This document shows, one piece after another, positions 42,422 through 52,500 of a stretch of 64,000 nt of DNA; position 1 is the first letter of the stretch, and every line of letters starts with the position of its first letter. The notes beneath the pieces were generated by a model that was not told the origin of the DNA, did not search any database, and worked only from the letters and a program-made list of their open reading frames with translations. The DNA is from Planctomycetota bacterium. GTDB taxonomy: Bacteria > Planctomycetota > Planctomycetia > Gemmatales > Gemmataceae. Both the position numbers and the translations under genes were made by a program. The DNA lies in contig JAKOSN010000097.1 in NCBI GenBank assembly GCA_029777335.1, positions 1-64,000 of the forward strand, written 5' to 3'.

Positions 42422-43306
42422 TCATCCCTCCGGGGAGGGAACGCTCTCCTGATTCTTCTGACTCGGGATGGGTTCGCTCGGAGCGGGCGGTCGGGTGAAG
42501 GTGGGATGCGAAAAGAGGCGGTAACCCTCACGCAGGCTGTCCCACCACGGCGTGGTCGGCAGACTGTCCTGAACGGGGGTCACTGGGAGGGGAACCTCTT
42601 CGCCCATCATGCAGGTGGTGAAGTTCGCCTTGGCCAGCAGTTCGATCAGCGCCAGCGAACCCGAAGATTGAATGGGAATGCAGGCCAGAATCTCACGACG
42701 GAGCAAACGCAGGGGACAGCCAACATCCTGGTAGCGAACGCCAAAGAACACACGGGCCGCCAGGTGGGCGAGATGGCCGCGCCAGCCCAGCCATCCGGGG
42801 AGTGGGGGTAAACGCAATCCAAGCACCACCGTCAAAAACAGGCGATAGATCTGGCCCAGAAGGCGCAGCAACGTCGGCATCGGCTGACCAGCACGATAAC
42901 CCGAAACCAGGTGGACGCGGTCGATCGCCGCCAGCATCTCCTTGAGGAATTCCGGCAGGTAGTGCGGAGAACACGGCGCACAGGCCACCAGTGGACGCGT
43001 CGCTGCCGCCAACCCCAACCGCAACGCCTCTCCCACACGCCCCGGCGCAACCATCCGCTCCAGTGCCACCGACGGATACTGAGACGCCAGACGCTCCAGC
43101 AGGGGGATCAGGTCGGGAAAACTGCCGTCCTCCACGACAAGCAACTGCTCCGCTTGTTCGCCCGCGGAAATCTCGGACCGGCGGCCTTGTAGATAGGTCA
43201 ACCAGCGCAGCAGCACCTGCTCGTGAGCGCTGGCTCCGCGCAGGGTCAGGAGAACCACGCTCAACGGGGCATCCGCAATCGGGGGCAATTCGGGAAAGTC
43301 AGGCAT
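42422..43306 (-). CDS. Glycosyltransferase family 2-like protein lacking the usual DxD site
   Basis: The 294-residue protein starts like a GT-A fold GT2 enzyme: LSVVLLTLRG, the nucleotide site QLLVVEDGSFPDLIPLLERL, and GRVGEALRLGLAAATRPLV. At the place where DADLQ-type enzymes carry the metal-binding acids it reads CAPCSPHYLPEFL, so the DxD is missing. The remainder (VHLVSGYRAGQPMPTLLRLL, YQDVGCPLRLLRREILA) keeps the polyprenol-phosphate-sugar-transferase pattern. It may be inactive or use a metal-independent mode. It is the last gene of the ABC-GT39-rlmN series, nine bases after rlmN. Confidence 0.75.
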   Translation of the reverse strand: MPDFPELPPIADAPLSVVLLTLRGASAHEQVLLRWLTYLQGRRSEISAGEQAEQLLVVEDGSFPDLIPLLERLASQYPSVALERMVAPGRVGEALRLGLAAATRPLVACAPCSPHYLPEFLKEMLAAIDRVHLVSGYRAGQPMPTLLRLLGQIYRLFLTVVLGLRLPPLPGWLGWRGHLAHLAARVFFGVRYQDVGCPLRLLRREILACIPIQSSGSLALIELLAKANFTTCMMGEEVPLPVTPVQDSLPTTPWWDSLREGYRLFSHPTFTRPPAPSEPIPSQKNQESVPSPEG

Positions 43307-43315
43307 GGTCGCGTC

Positions 43316-44407
43316 TCAGCGCTCCTCGGCGGCGGGGAGAACAGGCAAGGGGATCGGTTGCCCCGCCAGCATGCCACAGGCGCCGTGGACATCCTTGCCG
43401 CCGCTGTAACGTCGCACCACGGGCATGCCCAGCTCCGCCGTCAAAGCATCGCGGAAGGTGTTCAGTTCGTCCCGATCCGGGGGGAGAAACGCACCCGTCG
43501 CATCGTTCACATCGATGAGATCGACCAGCACGGGCAGCCCCGCCGTCCACTCTGCCAGCCGGCGTGCATCCTCGGGGCGCGTGTTAATGCCCCCCAGCAT
43601 GGTCCAGGCCAGCGTGACGCGTTTACCCGTCGCCTGGTGATACTCGCGCACCGCCGCCAGCAACTCTGGGAGCGGGTGGATCTTCTCCACGGGGAGGAGG
43701 TCGCGTCGTTGCGCCGGGTCGGCGCTGGTCAGCGAAACGACCAGCCGATACGGGCGGCCTTCGGCAGTGAAGCGACGTATCATCGGCACGATCCCCACGG
43801 TGGAGATGGTGATTGCCTTGGCATCGATCGCCAGCCCGCACGGCTCCGACAGGATGCTGGCGGCCTGCATCACCCGGTCGTAGTTGAGCATCGGCTCGCC
43901 CATGCCCATGAACACCACACCGCGCACTGGATACTCGGAATCGGCGCGAATTTGCATCACCTGATCAACGATCTCCCATGTCGCCAGGTTGCGCCGAAAG
44001 CCCATCTTCCCTGTCGCACAGAAAACACACCCCATGGCACAGCCCACCTGCGAGCTGACACAGACGATGTACTTGCGATCGTCGGGGCGATGCAGCAGGG
44101 GGATGCGGACTGTCTCAAAAGGTTCGCTCCCCTCGCCCCGGAAGAGATACTTGGTGAAGCCATCGCGCGGCGAGGTGACGCGGTCGAGCACCTCCAGGCG
44201 AGGAATGGCGGAAGCGGCGCGAACCCGTTCCAGCACGCGCCAGGAGACCCCGGGCAAGGTCGCGGGGACCTCGGGCCGACCGCGCTGGACCACCTCGGCC
44301 TGCAAGCGCCGCGCCAGCGCCAGGTCCACTCCCACAGACTCCAGACGCTGCTGCAGCTGGTCGGCGGAGTGTTCCTTGAAGAGAACAGGTTGTGCAGACG
44401 TGGTCAT
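43316..44407 (-). CDS. rlmN: RlmN-type radical SAM rRNA/tRNA adenine methyltransferase
   Basis: The 363-residue protein has the radical SAM cluster motif CAMGCVFCATGKMGF (C-x3-C-x2-C), then VFMGMGEPMLNYDRV, ITISTVGIVPMIRRF and SLTSADPAQRRDLLP. At the end, SGGKDVHGACGML carries the methyl-accepting Cys. RlmN adds a methyl to C2 of A2503 in 23S rRNA and A37 of some tRNAs; the Cfr branch (C8) is less likely but cannot be excluded by eye. The start ATG at 44407 overlaps the GT39 stop as ATGA. A frame that runs on upstream to 45430 is antisense-like and is rejected. Confidence 0.88.
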   Translation of the reverse strand: MTTSAQPVLFKEHSADQLQQRLESVGVDLALARRLQAEVVQRGRPEVPATLPGVSWRVLERVRAASAIPRLEVLDRVTSPRDGFTKYLFRGEGSEPFETVRIPLLHRPDDRKYIVCVSSQVGCAMGCVFCATGKMGFRRNLATWEIVDQVMQIRADSEYPVRGVVFMGMGEPMLNYDRVMQAASILSEPCGLAIDAKAITISTVGIVPMIRRFTAEGRPYRLVVSLTSADPAQRRDLLPVEKIHPLPELLAAVREYHQATGKRVTLAWTMLGGINTRPEDARRLAEWTAGLPVLVDLIDVNDATGAFLPPDRDELNTFRDALTAELGMPVVRRYSGGKDVHGACGMLAGQPIPLPVLPAAEER

Positions 44408-45921
44408 CGGGAATCCTGGTTCAGGGTGCGCATCACCACCAACGGTTTCTCGTGCTCGGGCTGACCCAGCAGGGCATGACTGAGCACGCGCTCCAGGCAC
44501 CGGGGGTGGAGCCGTCGCGCACATTCGTCGGCCACTGCGGCGGGCATCACCACGTAAGCCGGTTCGGCGCGCGGTTCGTTCGCCCACCGCTCCAGATCTT
44601 CCCAGTTTAGAAGAATTGTCAGCGGCCGGCCCAGGTGAAAGGCGAGCAAATGAGACTCTGTGCGAAAGAACACCACTTCTCGCAGTTGCGGTGAGCGCGC
44701 GTGAATGGCACAGGCAAGCGTGCGTTGCTCCAGTCTGGGCTCCACGCCGGGCTGCACCAGGGTTATCCGCCCCCACCAGGCAACCATCGCCACTGCCAGC
44801 CCGCCAGCTCCGAGCCACGCCACGCGCGCCTCGGTCCAGCCAGAAGCAACGCGCTGCCGGAGCCGCCAGAGCGACGCTCCCAGAAAGAGCGCTGCCCCGG
44901 GATAGGCCGGCACCAGATAGTCCGCTCGCTTGAAGCGTGACAGTGACAGAACACTCGCGACGGTCAGCATCCAGAGCAAGCCAAAGCGCCCCACCGGATC
45001 GTCGCGCCAGCCACCCGTCCGCAGCCACCACCACAGGAGCGGAAGGAAGAGCAGGCTCCACGGGAGAAAATCGAGCGCCCCTTGCGGTACGTAGAACCAC
45101 CAGGGATGAGCGCGCAATCGCGAGCCCCCCAATCCGCGTTCCACGGTGTGATACCAGATAAACTCGCGAAACCAGGCGCCCTCGGTGTGTTGCTGCACCC
45201 ACCAGCACCAGGGCCCCACCAGGAGCAGCACCAGGGCAGCCCCCCACCACACCCCCTGCCGCTGAAGCAATTCCCCCCACGCCCGGACCCGCCAGGGCGC
45301 CGGCACCTCGCCCTCGACCAGCAAGATCGCTCCCCAGACCGCCACCGGCAACACCATGCCGATCGGTCCCTTCAGGAAAAAGGCGGCCGCCAACGCCCCA
45401 TAGCCGCTGAGATGGAGCCCGGTCCGCCAACCTCGAGAGGTGGTCTGCCGAGCCAGGTACATCGCTCCCAGCGCCAGGGTGGTGGTCGCGGTCAGGGGCA
45501 TGTCAATCCGGGCCACCCGGGCCAGCCAGGTAAAATGGATCGCCGTCGCCAGGATCAGTCCGGCCAGCAGACCGACCGCGGGGCACTCCAGCAATCGCCC
45601 GAGCAGAATCAGCAACCCCACACAGAGAAGCGCCGCCAGCGCCGCGGGCAGACGAGTTGCCCAGGCATCAACGGGGGTAGCCCGCAGTTTCGCCGTCAGC
45701 GCAACCAGCCAGTAGTAGAGCGGGGGTTTCTGCAGTTCGGGACGCCCATCGTAAAGATGGGGCAAACGCCAGTCGGCGCCCGTGAGCAGGCTCTGCGCGT
45801 CCATCGCCGCGCGCGCCTCGTGGCTATTCCACAGATCACGATCGCCCAGACGGTACAGGAAAAGGAAGGCACTTCCGGCCAGCAGGGCGAGCGCCAGCCC
45901 CCTCCACACGGTTCGCGCCAA
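44404..45921 (-). CDS. GT39/ArnT-like membrane glycosyltransferase
   Basis: The 505-residue protein has about ten or eleven membrane spans and the family's N-terminal loop GDRDLWNSHEARAAMDAQSL with the acidic pair-like DRDLW/HEAR motif. Further on are KPPLYYWLVALTAKL, a kinked LKGPIGMVLPVAVWG, and HPWWFYVPQGALDFLPWSLL. A soluble C-terminal part (about 370-505) lies outside. ArnT/PMT-type enzymes use polyprenyl-phosphate sugars to modify lipid A or proteins on the outer face of the inner membrane. It lies between the MsbA-type exporter (39 bases upstream) and rlmN. Confidence 0.88.
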   Translation of the reverse strand: MARTVWRGLALALLAGSAFLFLYRLGDRDLWNSHEARAAMDAQSLLTGADWRLPHLYDGRPELQKPPLYYWLVALTAKLRATPVDAWATRLPAALAALLCVGLLILLGRLLECPAVGLLAGLILATAIHFTWLARVARIDMPLTATTTLALGAMYLARQTTSRGWRTGLHLSGYGALAAAFFLKGPIGMVLPVAVWGAILLVEGEVPAPWRVRAWGELLQRQGVWWGAALVLLLVGPWCWWVQQHTEGAWFREFIWYHTVERGLGGSRLRAHPWWFYVPQGALDFLPWSLLFLPLLWWWLRTGGWRDDPVGRFGLLWMLTVASVLSLSRFKRADYLVPAYPGAALFLGASLWRLRQRVASGWTEARVAWLGAGGLAVAMVAWWGRITLVQPGVEPRLEQRTLACAIHARSPQLREVVFFRTESHLLAFHLGRPLTILLNWEDLERWANEPRAEPAYVVMPAAVADECARRLHPRCLERVLSHALLGQPEHEKPLVVMRTLNQDSR

Positions 45922-45960
45922 GAATTGAATCCTCCGCGACGTGATCTCCCAGGTGAGGGC

Positions 45961-47982
45961 TCAGGCACACAACCGCTGGTCGTGGGCCTCGTGCAAGCGC
46001 TGATAGAGCGAACAGGAGAGCAACAACTCCCGATGGGTGCCGACCGCCACAATGCGGCTACTGTCGACCACCACAATGCGATCGGCCATCTCCAGCGTGT
46101 GCAGCCGGTGGGTGATCACAAACGTGGTCCGCCCGCGCATAAAATCCTTGATGGCGCGATTGATCTCCATTTCGCTGGCCGAATCGATCTGGCTGGTAAA
46201 TTCATCGAGGATCAGGATGGCGGGGTTGCGCAGAATCGCGCGGGCCAGGGCAATGCGCTGCTTCTGCCCGCCCGACAGCTTTACCCCGGCCTCGCCCACA
46301 TGCGTGTCGTAGCCCTGCGTGAGCGAAAGGATGTGATCGTGAATCTGCGCCTGCCGGGCCGCTTCCTCGACCTCCTCACGCGTGGCGCGCCGATTGCCGT
46401 AGACGATGTTGTTGTAAATCGTGTCGTCGAACAACATCGTATCCTGGGTCACCACACTGATCTGGCCCCGCAAACTCCGCAGGTTCGCCGTTCGAATGTC
46501 CACCCCATCGATCAGGATGGTGCCGTGGTCCGGATCGTAAAAGCGCGGAATAAGACCAACCAGCGTGGTCTTGCCACACCCATTGCGCCCGACCAGCGCG
46601 ATCGTTTCGCCGGCGCGCACCTGGAGATGGATGTTGGTTAAAATAGGAGTTTGCGGATCGTAAGAGAAGCAAACATCGCGAAACTCGACCGCGTGATGAT
46701 GCCGTGGCAAACGCGGGCCCTCGGCATTGCGACGCACCGTCGGTTGCCGATCGTAGAAGAAGAAGATGCGATCGGCGGCCGCAAACCCCGACTGCAACCG
46801 CGTGTACACGCTCGACAGCTTGCGCACCGGATCGGCGATGGCTGCCAGCAAGGCGTACAGTTGCAGGAGCGCTTCGGCTTCGAGCGGTTGCATGGTCATG
46901 CGCATGCCAAGCAGATGCGTCTCACGCGAGAGCACCAGATACGACCCGACCAGCAACGCCCCGGCGATGGCCGCCACTCCCAGCACCTCGATAATCGGGC
47001 TGGCCAGGGCGTCGAGGTTCACCACCTTCATCGCCTTGTGGTAGTAATCCTTGGTCGCCGACCGGAAGCGACGGCGCTCATAGGGTTCCATGGTGAACGC
47101 TTTCACCACGCGAATATTCTTGAACGATTCCTGCAGAATCTTGTAAATGTCCGACATGCGCTCCAGCAAACGGTGCGTCGCCCGTTTCATCAAGCGACCG
47201 ACCTTGTTCAGGATGAAGAGCGCGATCGGCACCAGAATGAGAAACATCAGGGTGAGTTGCCAGGAGATGTAGCAGGCGACCACCACACAGGCGAGGGCGC
47301 GCAACGGTTCGGCGACCACCTTGCCAAAGAGCGTTTTCAACCCGGCGCCGAGCACCTCCATGTCGTTGGTGAAGCGCGCCATCAACTCACTGGTGCCTTG
47401 CTGATTGAACTGGTCGACGTCCAGGTGTATCACATTGCGGTAGAAGCGGTTACGGAGATCGAAGAGTGACAGGTTGACCACGCTGCCCACCAGCGATTCC
47501 TGTCCAAACTCAAAGACGCCCTTGATCCCGACCGCGAGGACCACGGCTCCCAGAACCAGCGCCAGAGTCTGGAAACAATCGGCGGGCACAAAGCTGTAGA
47601 TGTATTTGCGCGCAATCTGATTGTGGTAGAGGGTGCGCCGAGCCACCTCCAGGCGACTTTGCACCTTCACCAGCGCGGCGTTATTATCGCGTTCGCGCCG
47701 GTCCTTGAAGTTACTCGGCGGGAGTTTCTCCAGCTGTTTTTCTTCCTCGCCCAGCCGATCGGCCTCGCTCTGCAGCTTATCGATGTCGCGCTGATATTCG
47801 GCAATGCACCCATCGATCCATTCCTGCGGCGTCTGTTCAGTACGCAGGAGTTTCAGGACCGGATAGATGGCGGTGAAGTTCAACCCCCAGAAGATGGCGG
47901 CGAACACCGCGCACAGAACCGACACCACCAGGCGCTTGCGATAAGGAACTGCGTATCGAAGGGCACGCAGGAAATTTTTCAT
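45961..47982 (-). CDS. ABC exporter with fused membrane and ATPase domains (MsbA-like)
   Basis: From MKNFLRALRYAVPYRKRLVV the protein has 673 residues. Six spans make up the transmembrane domain (about 15-360), with an inserted charged segment at 50-110 (EYQRDIDKLQSEADRLGEEE) that is longer than in MsbA. The ATPase domain has Walker A GRNGCGKTT, Q-loop VVTQDTMLFDDTI, signature LSGGQKQRIALARAI, Walker B ILILDEFTSQID and H-loop FVITHRLHT. It probably flips a lipid or oligosaccharide precursor, judging by the glycosyltransferases that follow. A longer frame from 48108 lacks family resemblance. Confidence 0.93.
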   Translation of the reverse strand: MKNFLRALRYAVPYRKRLVVSVLCAVFAAIFWGLNFTAIYPVLKLLRTEQTPQEWIDGCIAEYQRDIDKLQSEADRLGEEEKQLEKLPPSNFKDRRERDNNAALVKVQSRLEVARRTLYHNQIARKYIYSFVPADCFQTLALVLGAVVLAVGIKGVFEFGQESLVGSVVNLSLFDLRNRFYRNVIHLDVDQFNQQGTSELMARFTNDMEVLGAGLKTLFGKVVAEPLRALACVVVACYISWQLTLMFLILVPIALFILNKVGRLMKRATHRLLERMSDIYKILQESFKNIRVVKAFTMEPYERRRFRSATKDYYHKAMKVVNLDALASPIIEVLGVAAIAGALLVGSYLVLSRETHLLGMRMTMQPLEAEALLQLYALLAAIADPVRKLSSVYTRLQSGFAAADRIFFFYDRQPTVRRNAEGPRLPRHHHAVEFRDVCFSYDPQTPILTNIHLQVRAGETIALVGRNGCGKTTLVGLIPRFYDPDHGTILIDGVDIRTANLRSLRGQISVVTQDTMLFDDTIYNNIVYGNRRATREEVEEAARQAQIHDHILSLTQGYDTHVGEAGVKLSGGQKQRIALARAILRNPAILILDEFTSQIDSASEMEINRAIKDFMRGRTTFVITHRLHTLEMADRIVVVDSSRIVAVGTHRELLLSCSLYQRLHEAHDQRLCA

Positions 47983-48287
47983 GATCCAGAGCCTCAGCCC
48001 AAAGTATCCGCCGGCCGCTGCGAAGACAGGGGTGCGGGCGGGTTGTAGCACAATCACGAAAAGAGGACAAGACGGTCTCGCGCAGGGGCCGTGCAGCGAG
48101 CAGTCCAACTCACTGCGGGCAACCCCGTACTCCGGGCCAGGATGCGCAAAATCTGCCTTTTCTCCCTCTTCGCTGTCTTTCTCCCGCGAAATCCCACAAC
48201 TGCCTGCGCACCCCTTTGCATCTGGGCGTTCGATTCGTTATCCTTGCATTTAGCCATTCTGTCGGCACTGTCGGGAGTGACTCGCGA
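47983..48287. other. Divergent intergenic region
   Basis: About 305 bases separate the ABC exporter from the DnaJ-like gene and must hold both promoters. TTGCAT near 48218 followed 17 bases on by TATCCT is a weak plus-strand candidate. No gene or RNA is supported. Confidence 0.4.
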
Positions 48288-49469
48288 ATGGACAGGACGA
48301 TGCAAGCGCGGCATGAGATCATTTGCCAGTGGTTGGGGTTCTCCCCCGATCTCTGGCCGCCCGATCACTACACCCTGCTGGGGCTGGCCGCCGGCGAAAC
48401 GGACGTCGATCTCATCGAACACCGTGTGCAGGAACGGCTGGAGGCAGTTCGCCGTTACCAGTTGGCCAACCCCGAGCCCGCCACCGAGGCAATGAACCGT
48501 CTGGCGCAGGCGTTTGCCTGTCTGACGGATCGCCAGGCCAAGCGCGCTTATGATCGGCAGTTGCTGGGGTCGGAGGCCGTCGAGGCGGACCCCGCCCCGG
48601 CTCCGGCGCAAAAATCGCCGGCGTCCGCCCCGCCCGCTCTCTCGGAGGCAGAGACCTGGGTCGAGAATGGGTTGCGCAGCGGATTCCGACGAACCTCGAT
48701 GGCCACCCAGCGCACCCAGCTGGATCTTCCGGTTTCCGACCCATCCCGAGACACCCCGACCGAATCGCCGCGCGTGGTTTTGTGGCAGGACAGGGATGCT
48801 CCGCCCCCCTCGATCAGCGCTCCCCTCTATGAGCCACCTCCAGTCAATGTCGAGCCGTTGGAGGTGCCCCCCGAGGAGGAGAACGTTGTCGAGGTCACGC
48901 CAGTTGAGAAGGAGGCCACCGCGCTCGATGCAATCGTGGCGGCGGCGCAGACCTCGCGGCGAGCCACGCGTGGATTGGGGACCAAACGCGCCCTGTACTA
49001 CCGCCTGACGCGCACGCGCGCCTTGCTGCATGCCTGGGAAGCGGTTGGCGAATACCTTGGTCAACCCCAGCGACGGCTCAACCGTCCCTCCGAGGCGCGC
49101 CGTCTGATCGGGCAACTCAACACCATCCGCCAACTGCTGGCGAGCTTTCCCCCCTTGCTGGGCGAGGCCGGCCAACCAGGGTACCTGGTGGTGTCGCTGG
49201 CGCGGCAACAGGTCATCGTGCCCACCTTTCAATCGCTCCTTCCCAGTCAGCGGGAAGCTCTGGCACGCGACTGGAACGCTGCCCAGCGTTTGCTCCTTGC
49301 GCACAAGGATTTTCTCCGTCAGGAGATTCGCGCGCTGCGCCGCAAGCCCTTCCTTTCACGCCTGATGCGCCCCGTTCTGTCTTTTCTCGATGAACACCCG
49401 GTTGGGCTCCTGGTTTGCCTGGGCCTGGTGGCCCTGGGGATTGCCGCGATGCGCGAGGTCCTGCGCTGA
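48288..49469 (+). CDS. Planctomycete DnaJ-like protein without HPD, tail-anchored
   Basis: The 393-residue protein begins with a J-like fold: WLGFSPDLWPPDHYTLLGL, then LIEHRVQERLEAVRRYQ and NRLAQAFACLTDRQAKRAYD. This is a pattern I associate with planctomycete proteins. The HPD tripeptide needed to stimulate DnaK is absent, so it is not a normal co-chaperone. A long acidic and Pro-rich linker (about 120-230) leads to a helical region (ALYYRLTRTRALLHAWEAV). One C-terminal membrane span (GLLVCLGLVALGIAAMREV) anchors it with almost nothing beyond. Function is unknown. The start could also be the ATG at 48300. Confidence 0.78.
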   Translation: MDRTMQARHEIICQWLGFSPDLWPPDHYTLLGLAAGETDVDLIEHRVQERLEAVRRYQLANPEPATEAMNRLAQAFACLTDRQAKRAYDRQLLGSEAVEADPAPAPAQKSPASAPPALSEAETWVENGLRSGFRRTSMATQRTQLDLPVSDPSRDTPTESPRVVLWQDRDAPPPSISAPLYEPPPVNVEPLEVPPEEENVVEVTPVEKEATALDAIVAAAQTSRRATRGLGTKRALYYRLTRTRALLHAWEAVGEYLGQPQRRLNRPSEARRLIGQLNTIRQLLASFPPLLGEAGQPGYLVVSLARQQVIVPTFQSLLPSQREALARDWNAAQRLLLAHKDFLRQEIRALRRKPFLSRLMRPVLSFLDEHPVGLLVCLGLVALGIAAMREVLR

Positions 49470-49521
49470 GCTCCGCCGTCTCTCTCCACCCACGTTGCGC
49501 GGAAAGTCTTCCGAGCGATGT

Positions 49522-49550
49522 TTGCCTTTTGCTTGTTCCCTCTTTATGCT
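49522..49550 (+). promoter_or_regulatory. Candidate promoter of the triple amidohydrolase
   Basis: TTGCCT (49522-49527) and TATGCT (49545-49550) are 17 bases apart, each with four of six consensus bases, about 45 bases before the start codon. Confidence 0.35.
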
Positions 49551-49595
49551 GGCAGGCATTGATCCTTTGGACTCTCGCTGGAAAGTGCCGCCATC

Positions 49596-52500
49596 ATGAT
49601 GCATCGTGCTCTGCTCGTTGTGTTGCTCGCTGGGGCTCCTCTCTTCGCGGCCCAGAAACCGACCGTTCTTCCCCCCACCGTTTTTGCCATCCGCGATGCC
49701 CGGGTGGTGCTCGAAGCAGGGAAAGTATTGCCCCGGGCGACCGTTGTCCTTCGCGACGGCGTCATTGAGGCCGTTGGGGCCGAGGTGAAGGTGCCTGCTG
49801 ATGCGCTGGTGATCGAGGGGAAGAATCTCGTGGTCTACCCCGGCTTTGTCGACACCATGAGCAACTGGGGGTTTGACAATGCGCTGCGGCGTTCCGAGGG
49901 CGGACCGGCCGCGACCGAGGATCTTGCCAGCGGTCCGCTTGCGGCCACCAAGGCAGACAATCGCAAGGGGGTGACTCCCGAATTTGTGGTCGCCACCGCC
50001 CTGAAGAACGACGACCAGGCAGACAACTGGCGCAAGATCGGCATCAGCGCGCACCTGATCGCTCCGGATGGCGGCTATCTCGTCGGGCAAAGCGCCTTGC
50101 TCAGTCTCAGCGGCGCCACCCCGCGCGAGGCGGTGCTGCGCTCGCCGGTGGCCCACCACCTCTCCTTTCGCGGCGTGGGAGGGACCGATTATCCGCGTGC
50201 TCTGATGGGTGTGGTCGCGCACTGTCGCCAGACGCTGCTCGATGCAGGCTACTATCGCGCTCTGCGGCAGTACCACGAGAAAATCCGCGAAAAGGGCAAA
50301 CGACCTCCCTTCGATCCGGCGCTGGACGCCCTGGGAGCAGTCCTCGATCGCAAATTGCCGATCGTGATCGAGGCCGATACACGCGATGAGATTCATCGGG
50401 CCCTTGACTTTGCCGAGGAGTTCCATCTGCAGCCCATCATTTACGGCGGACGTGATGCCTGGAAAGCAGCCGAGCGTCTCAAGCGAACCCAGGTGCCCGT
50501 GTTGCTGCGCCTGGACTTCACTCCGCCCGACAAGGAAGCGGACAACAAGAATCTCCCCCCTCGGGTGAAAGAAGACCGCCAGCGCAAGGACCGGGAAGAA
50601 CAACGCTGCGCCGCTCTGTTGCAGCAACAGGGAGTTCTCTTCGCCTTCAGCACCCAGGGCCTGCCGGGAGACAAGCCAGCCGAGCAGTTTCGCGCCAATC
50701 TGCGCAAGGCGATCGCCGCTGGACTGAAGGCCGACGAGGCCCTGCGGGCGCTGACTGCCAACGCCGCGCGCATCCTGGGCATCGACAAGCAGCTCGGGAG
50801 CATCGCGGCGGGGAAGGCAGCTCACCTCGTGGTGATGACTGGCAACTTCGACGAGGCCGACAGCCAGGTGCGTTATCTCTTCGTCGACGGCATTCGCTTT
50901 GAGTACGAGGTGAAGGCAAAGCCCGAGAAAAAAACCGCGCCGAAGAAGGATGACTCCCCGGGCAAGGAACCCAAAAAAGACGAGAAAAAAGATCCGAAAA
51001 ATCCAGAAAAGCCGGAGCAGGCCACCGAGATCGAGGCCGATCGCAAACCAGCCAGCCACACCGGTGGGAATGTCCTCTTCAAGGGCGCCACGCTGCTCAC
51101 CGTGACTCACGGAACGAAGGCGAAGACCGATCTTCTCGTGCGCGCAGGGAAGATCGCGCAGATGGGCGTGAATCTCAAGGCTCCCGAGGGGGTGACGGTG
51201 ATCGATGCCACCGGGATGTTTATCATGCCCGGGATCATCGACACCCACAGCCATTTTTCGATCAGCGGGGGAGTCAACGAATTTTCCCTCTCGGTGGTTC
51301 CCGAGGTCCGGGTGCGCGATGTGATCAACAGCGAGGATGTGCAGATCTACCGCGCGCTGGGGGGCGGAGTTACCACGGCGCGCTTGCTCCATGGCAGCGC
51401 CAACGTCATCGGGGGACAGGACGCTGTCATCAAGCTCAAGTACGGTCTGCCGGCCAGTGGGCTCCTGCTCGCCGAGGCGCCGCGCGGAGTCAAGTTTGCG
51501 CTGGGCGAAAACGTGAAACGCACCGATGGCCGTTTTCCCAATACGCGCCTGGGGGTGGAAGCGGTTCTGATCCGGGCCTTTACCGAGGCGCGCGCCTACC
51601 AGAAGGCGCGGGAAGACCATCAGAAGGCCAAAGCCCAGGGGAAGGAGGTCCCGCCGTTCCGCCGCGATCTTCGACTGGAAGCGCTCGCCGATGTGCTCCA
51701 GGGGGATCTCAAGGTCCACTGCCACTGCTACCGCGCCGATGAGATCCTGATGCTGCTGCGCACCGCCGATCGCTTTGGGGTGCGCATTCAATCGTTGCAG
51801 CATGTGCTGGAAGGGTACAAGATTGCCCCGGAGATCGCAGCGCACGGCGCGTCGTGCTCCAGCTTTAGCGACTGGTGGGCCTACAAGATCGAGGCGTTTG
51901 ATGCCATCCCGTTCAACATGGTTTTGCTCCATGAGGCCGGGGCGCAGGTGTGTCTGAAATCCGATAGCCACGAGTTGATGCGCCATCTCTACCAGGAGGC
52001 TGCCAAGTGCATCAAATACGGCGGAATGAGCGAAACTGAGGCGTTGAAGACGATCACGCTCAATGGCGCCCGGCAGCTGGGGCTGGACAAACGGATCGGT
52101 AGTCTGGAAGTGGGCAAGGATGCGGATCTGGCGATCTTCAATGGCCATCCCCTCAATGGCTACAGCCGTGTGGAAATGACCGTGGTCGAGGGGGAGGTGT
52201 ACTTCCAGCGTACCAAAAAACTCGAACCGTTCGCCGCGGCCCAGGCCGGCCCCACCACCCCCGCCCGACAGTTCGCCCTGCCAATGGAACGGTCTTCCGA
52301 CGGACGCTACGCCCTCGTCGGCGCCACGGTCCATCCCGTTAACGGCAAGCCGATTCCCAGGGCGACGGTGGTCATTGAGAAAGGCCGCATTCTCGACGTT
52401 GTCAGTGGCAGTCAGGTCAGCACCCGAGCCGTGGGGAAGGTGCTGGATGCCCGCGGATTGCACCTCTATCCCGGGATGATCGATGGCGGCACGATCCTGG

